Below, piece after piece: positions 61,026-64,000 of a stretch of 64,000 nucleotides of DNA. This stretch comes from UBA6054 sp963975575 (GTDB lineage Bacteria; Planctomycetota; Phycisphaerae; Phycisphaerales; UBA1924). The stretch spans positions 246,853 to 310,852 of the forward strand of contig CAXBHL010000003.1 of the NCBI GenBank assembly GCA_963975575.1, read 5' to 3'. A program made the translations under genes and the position numbers. Below the pieces are notes generated by a model that had not been told where the DNA came from, did no database searches, and saw only the letters and a program-made list of their open reading frames with translations. How positions within the stretch are numbered: position 1 is the stretch's first letter; every line of letters starts with the position of its first letter.

Positions 61026-63773
61026 TCAGTTGCCGTCCGTGGGAACCACCACGAACTGCGGGGCCACGAAGTTCGTGCCCGTGCTCTCGAACAGCGACTC
61101 GTTCGTCGCAGGGGTCGGCAGCGACCCGGGCATCGCCAGGCGGCTGTCCCAGTTCCGCTGCGCGTTCAGCCGGAACGACTCCGCCGTCGCGTTCAGACGC
61201 TCCAGAGCAGCGACCGAAAGCTCGGTGTAGCTCGCGGCCTCGGCCGCCGCGATCTCCGACCGCACCCGCTGCTGCTGGTTCTGCTGGTACAGATCCGCAT
61301 AGGAACGGTTCCGCCCGGCGATGGTCGACGCCACCCGCTGATCAAACCGGGCCCGAACACCCGTCTCCTGCGCGTCGGCCACCGTGAACTCGCGGGTCAC
61401 CGAGGCCAGCGCGACCTGCTGGTCCGCCTCGATCGAGCCGCGGGTCGCGATGTCCCGCGCCTGGCCCATGCCCAGCGCCTCGTCGGCCCGGGCATAGGTC
61501 CGCGTCACGTCCGCGTCGCGGATCAGCTCGTTGGCCGAGGCCAGCGCGCCCAGATAATCGATGTCCGCCTCGGCCTGCTTGCGGCTGGCCAGGTGCCGGG
61601 CCGTCAGCTCGCCGGTGTTGGCCACCGCGATCCGCTCGAACGCGTCCGCCATGGCGCCGGCCTCCTGGTAGTTGGCCTCGGCCACCGCCAGGAAACTGAT
61701 CGCGCCCTGCTGGAGCCGGTTCAGCTCCGAGGCCAGGATCGTCCGCGACGCGTTGATGTCCTCACGCATCTGGGCCACCACCGCACGCTGCGAGGATTCG
61801 AGGCTCGAGGCCTCGGCCAGCAGCTGGCGGCTCTTGGCGTCGCCCCGGCGGGTGGTCGAGTCACGCTGCACGCTCAGCGAGGCGATCTTGCTCTCGCCCG
61901 TGCGCCCGGTCGCGTCGGCCTGGGCCATCAGCTGGCGGACCTGCGCGTCCTTCTTCTTGTCCAGCGTCTGCGAGTTGCCCCGCAGCGCCATGATCCGGGC
62001 GAACACCTCGTTGCGGGTCGCCTCGGCGTCCACCAGGGCGCGGCTGCGCTCGGTCTCGGCCTGGGCGACCATCGAGTCGGCCCGGGTGATCATCCGCGAA
62101 ACCTCGGCATCGGCCTTCTGGCGGAAGGCATCGATCGAGGCCAGCGTGGCCCGGTGCTCGGTCTGCTTGTTGTTCCACCAGTCGTTGAACCGGGCCATCT
62201 CCTGGTCCCGCATCGCCATCGCGTCCAGGCGGGCCGCCTCGGCCTGCTCGCGCAGCTCGGTCGACTTGGCCAGGCTGGCGCGGAAGCCGGCGATGTGCTC
62301 GGGGTGCACATTCTCGGGCTTCTCGCTCGCGCGGGCGAACTCGGGGGTCGGCTCGTCGCCGGCGACGCCGGGCTTGCGCTCGTTCAGGTTCGAGGGCACC
62401 GCGAAGCTGCCCTTGCGGGCCTGCTCGGCGAACTCGCGGGCGAACCGCGCCTGCAGCTTGCGGGCGTCGGCCAGCGCCTCGGCCTCGATCTTCTCCGATT
62501 CGGCCTTGGCGATCGCCCGGGTGTGGTCGGCCGCCGCCCGCATCGCGTTGGTGCGGGCCTCGACCTCGGCCTTGATGTAGCCGCTGCGCCCGATGTTCTC
62601 GACACGGTCGGCCTCGGAGGAGATCCGCGCCACGTCGGCCATCAGCTTGCTGTACTGGGCCTGGATGCCCTTGATCGACTCCTGGTACGAGGTCTGCGAG
62701 GTCGCGAACAGCGCGTTGGCCTCGCTGGTCATCTTGGCCACCTTCGAGGCGTTCTGCTGCGCACGCTCCTCGGCCGCAAGGCGGGTGTCTTCGGCCTCGG
62801 CCAGCGAGGTCTCGTAGTTGACCTGGGCGCCGCTGACACGCAGGTTGTACACGTGGTCGGCGTCGGCCGTCTCGAGCAGGTTGGCCTGGGCGTTCATGTC
62901 CGCGATGCGGCTGGCCAGCTCGTCGTCGAGCGAGTGGGCCTTCTGGGTCAGCTCGGCCACGGTCGCGTCGGTCTGCACGCGGGTGGTGTGGATCAGCTGG
63001 TTGAGCTTGTCCACCTCGGCCGCGGTCTGCTCGGCCACGGTCTGCGCCTCGGTCCGGAGGTTCGCCACCTTCTTGACGGCGCGCTCCTCGGTCAGGTCGG
63101 CCGCACGCACCATCCGCGCGATCTCGGCGTGCCCGCGCTCGTCCACCGCCGCACGGGTCGCCAGCATGCGGTCGTGCTCGGCCAGCGCGTCCTGCCACTC
63201 GTTCTCGGCCTGCGAGCGGATCCGCTCGACCTCGGCCTGCCACTCCTTCACCGACGCGCTCAGGAACGACTCCTGGCGACGGAACTCGGTGTCCGCGGCC
63301 ACCTGCTTGGCGGCCATCTGCTGGTTCATCTGGTACAGGCGGGCGTCGTGCGTCGCGCGGGCACGCTCGGCGTCCGCGTACCCGCTGTCACGCTCCACGA
63401 ACGCGTTCTGCATCTGCGAGTCCGCGGCGGCGGTCGACTCGTCGAAGTTGGCGAACGCGTGCACCTGATGGGCCTGCGCCGCGGCCCGGCGGGCCTCCAG
63501 CTCGGCCGCGCCGATGCGGGCCTCGGTGACCCACCGCTGCTCCAGGTTGATCGAGTCGCCGTCGGAGATGTACCGGTCGGGCGTGAACTCGCCGAAGGAC
63601 CCGGCCGGGTCGATGGCCGCGGTGGCCATGCCGGCCCGGCCCTCGTCGGTGAAGTTCTCGGCGTGCGGCGTCGTGGGCGAGCTGGCGCAGCCGGTCAGGC
63701 CGGCGGCCAGGACAAGGGCCAGGGGCGACACGCGCCGGACAACGATCTGCTCGAATGCGTTCTTGTTCTGCAT
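61026..63773 (-). CDS. large coiled-coil lipoprotein of unknown function
   Basis: The 915-residue protein begins MQNKNAFEQIVVRRV and has a hydrophobic stretch with a lipobox, LTGC (Cys29), so it is probably lipidated. From about residue 85 to 880 it is almost entirely alpha-helical heptad-like sequence, rich in Ala, Glu, Arg, Gln and Asp with few Pro. It breaks near 475-510, where PSNLNERKPGVAGDEPTP forms a non-helical linker. The C-terminus ends NFVAPQFVVVPTDGN. No enzymatic domain is visible. It may be a long periplasmic or surface filament or spacer. I do not recognise a family. Confidence 0.8.
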   Translation of the reverse strand: MQNKNAFEQIVVRRVSPLALVLAAGLTGCASSPTTPHAENFTDEGRAGMATAAIDPAGSFGEFTPDRYISDGDSINLEQRWVTEARIGAAELEARRAAAQAHQVHAFANFDESTAAADSQMQNAFVERDSGYADAERARATHDARLYQMNQQMAAKQVAADTEFRRQESFLSASVKEWQAEVERIRSQAENEWQDALAEHDRMLATRAAVDERGHAEIARMVRAADLTEERAVKKVANLRTEAQTVAEQTAAEVDKLNQLIHTTRVQTDATVAELTQKAHSLDDELASRIADMNAQANLLETADADHVYNLRVSGAQVNYETSLAEAEDTRLAAEERAQQNASKVAKMTSEANALFATSQTSYQESIKGIQAQYSKLMADVARISSEADRVENIGRSGYIKAEVEARTNAMRAAADHTRAIAKAESEKIEAEALADARKLQARFAREFAEQARKGSFAVPSNLNERKPGVAGDEPTPEFARASEKPENVHPEHIAGFRASLAKSTELREQAEAARLDAMAMRDQEMARFNDWWNNKQTEHRATLASIDAFRQKADAEVSRMITRADSMVAQAETERSRALVDAEATRNEVFARIMALRGNSQTLDKKKDAQVRQLMAQADATGRTGESKIASLSVQRDSTTRRGDAKSRQLLAEASSLESSQRAVVAQMREDINASRTILASELNRLQQGAISFLAVAEANYQEAGAMADAFERIAVANTGELTARHLASRKQAEADIDYLGALASANELIRDADVTRTYARADEALGMGQARDIATRGSIEADQQVALASVTREFTVADAQETGVRARFDQRVASTIAGRNRSYADLYQQNQQQRVRSEIAAAEAASYTELSVAALERLNATAESFRLNAQRNWDSRLAMPGSLPTPATNESLFESTGTNFVAPQFVVVPTDGN

Positions 63774-64000
63774 GGGATACCTCGTGTGTTGATCCGTGTG
63801 GCGGCCCGCACAGCCGGGACCGCCACCGGGTGGCATCGGTCCGGATTCCCCTCGCGTAGAGGCCCACACGTTGGGTCAATCGCCTCAAAGTCCGTCTGTT
63901 CCGTCCGTCCCGGTTGGTCGTGCTCCGCTAAGGTTGCCGGTCCGATACCGGCCGACCCCGGCCGGCCCGAACCTCCCCCGACCCCCCTCCCCCCTCCCCC
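63774..64000. other. upstream region of the lipoprotein gene, window end
   Basis: This stretch holds the leader of the minus-strand lipoprotein gene and, at the end, a C-rich tract (about 63973-64000). A TTGACC on the minus strand near 63877 could be a -35, but no matching -10 at 17 bases is convincing. No gene is visible. Confidence 0.4.

Noticed and set aside
63973..64000. C-rich tract at the right end as a telomere-like or origin sequence
   Set aside because: It is a short polypyrimidine run at an arbitrary window end with no supporting features.

Overview
The window looks like a chromosomal segment of a high-GC planctomycete, most likely class Phycisphaerae. This is inferred from four traits: very G+C-rich coding sequence; two secreted proteins ending in duplicated dockerin-like repeats of the type NCBI calls GC-type dockerin; a short secreted protein ending in a PEP-CTERM-like tail; and SecD and SecF fused into one protein. 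There are no rRNA genes, CRISPR arrays, phage modules or recognisable insertion sequences. The only RNA gene seen is tRNA-Leu(CAG).

Layout. 0-6.8 kb is housekeeping: two unknown proteins, panC, gcvT, a convergent phoU-TauE/SafE pair, and eno. 7.0-16.7 kb holds a secreted PEP-CTERM-like protein, a Nudix hydrolase, two adjacent intramembrane proteases (M50 and rhomboid) that share a C-terminal tail, tgt, yajC, a secDF fusion and a LysM protein. 16.8-18.8 kb has two translationally coupled sugar-nucleotide enzymes (HldD-like epimerase and UXS-like decarboxylase). Then come a protein with a possibly degenerate PP-loop fold, proS, a 1450-residue subtilisin-like protease with a dockerin-like tail, purF, a membrane-anchored SurA/PpiD-like protein and rpsD.

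30.6-32.0 kb is the least ordinary stretch. A distinctly lower-GC gene for a putative secreted protein or lipoprotein sits between two inverted 35-bp repeats, in otherwise gene-poor DNA. 32.1-33.8 kb carries a fumarylacetoacetate-hydrolase-family gene coupled to an orphan iron-siderophore-type permease. 33.9-50.3 kb is a glycan-biosynthesis island: about seven glycosyltransferases, three methyltransferases, a radical SAM protein and a nucleotide-sugar dehydrogenase with an altered active-site motif. Many of these genes overlap as GTGA. Three of the proteins carry the same Rossmann-like add-on module, and one glycosyltransferase is broken at a ten-G tract. No flippase or polymerase was seen.

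50.3-64 kb holds metH, a matrixin-like secreted metalloprotease with a dockerin-like tail, rpmE (zinc-ligand-poor L31), an S10 serine carboxypeptidase, recA, tRNA-Leu(CAG) and a 915-residue coiled-coil lipoprotein. Five copies of a small hairpin repeat cluster around recA and the tRNA.
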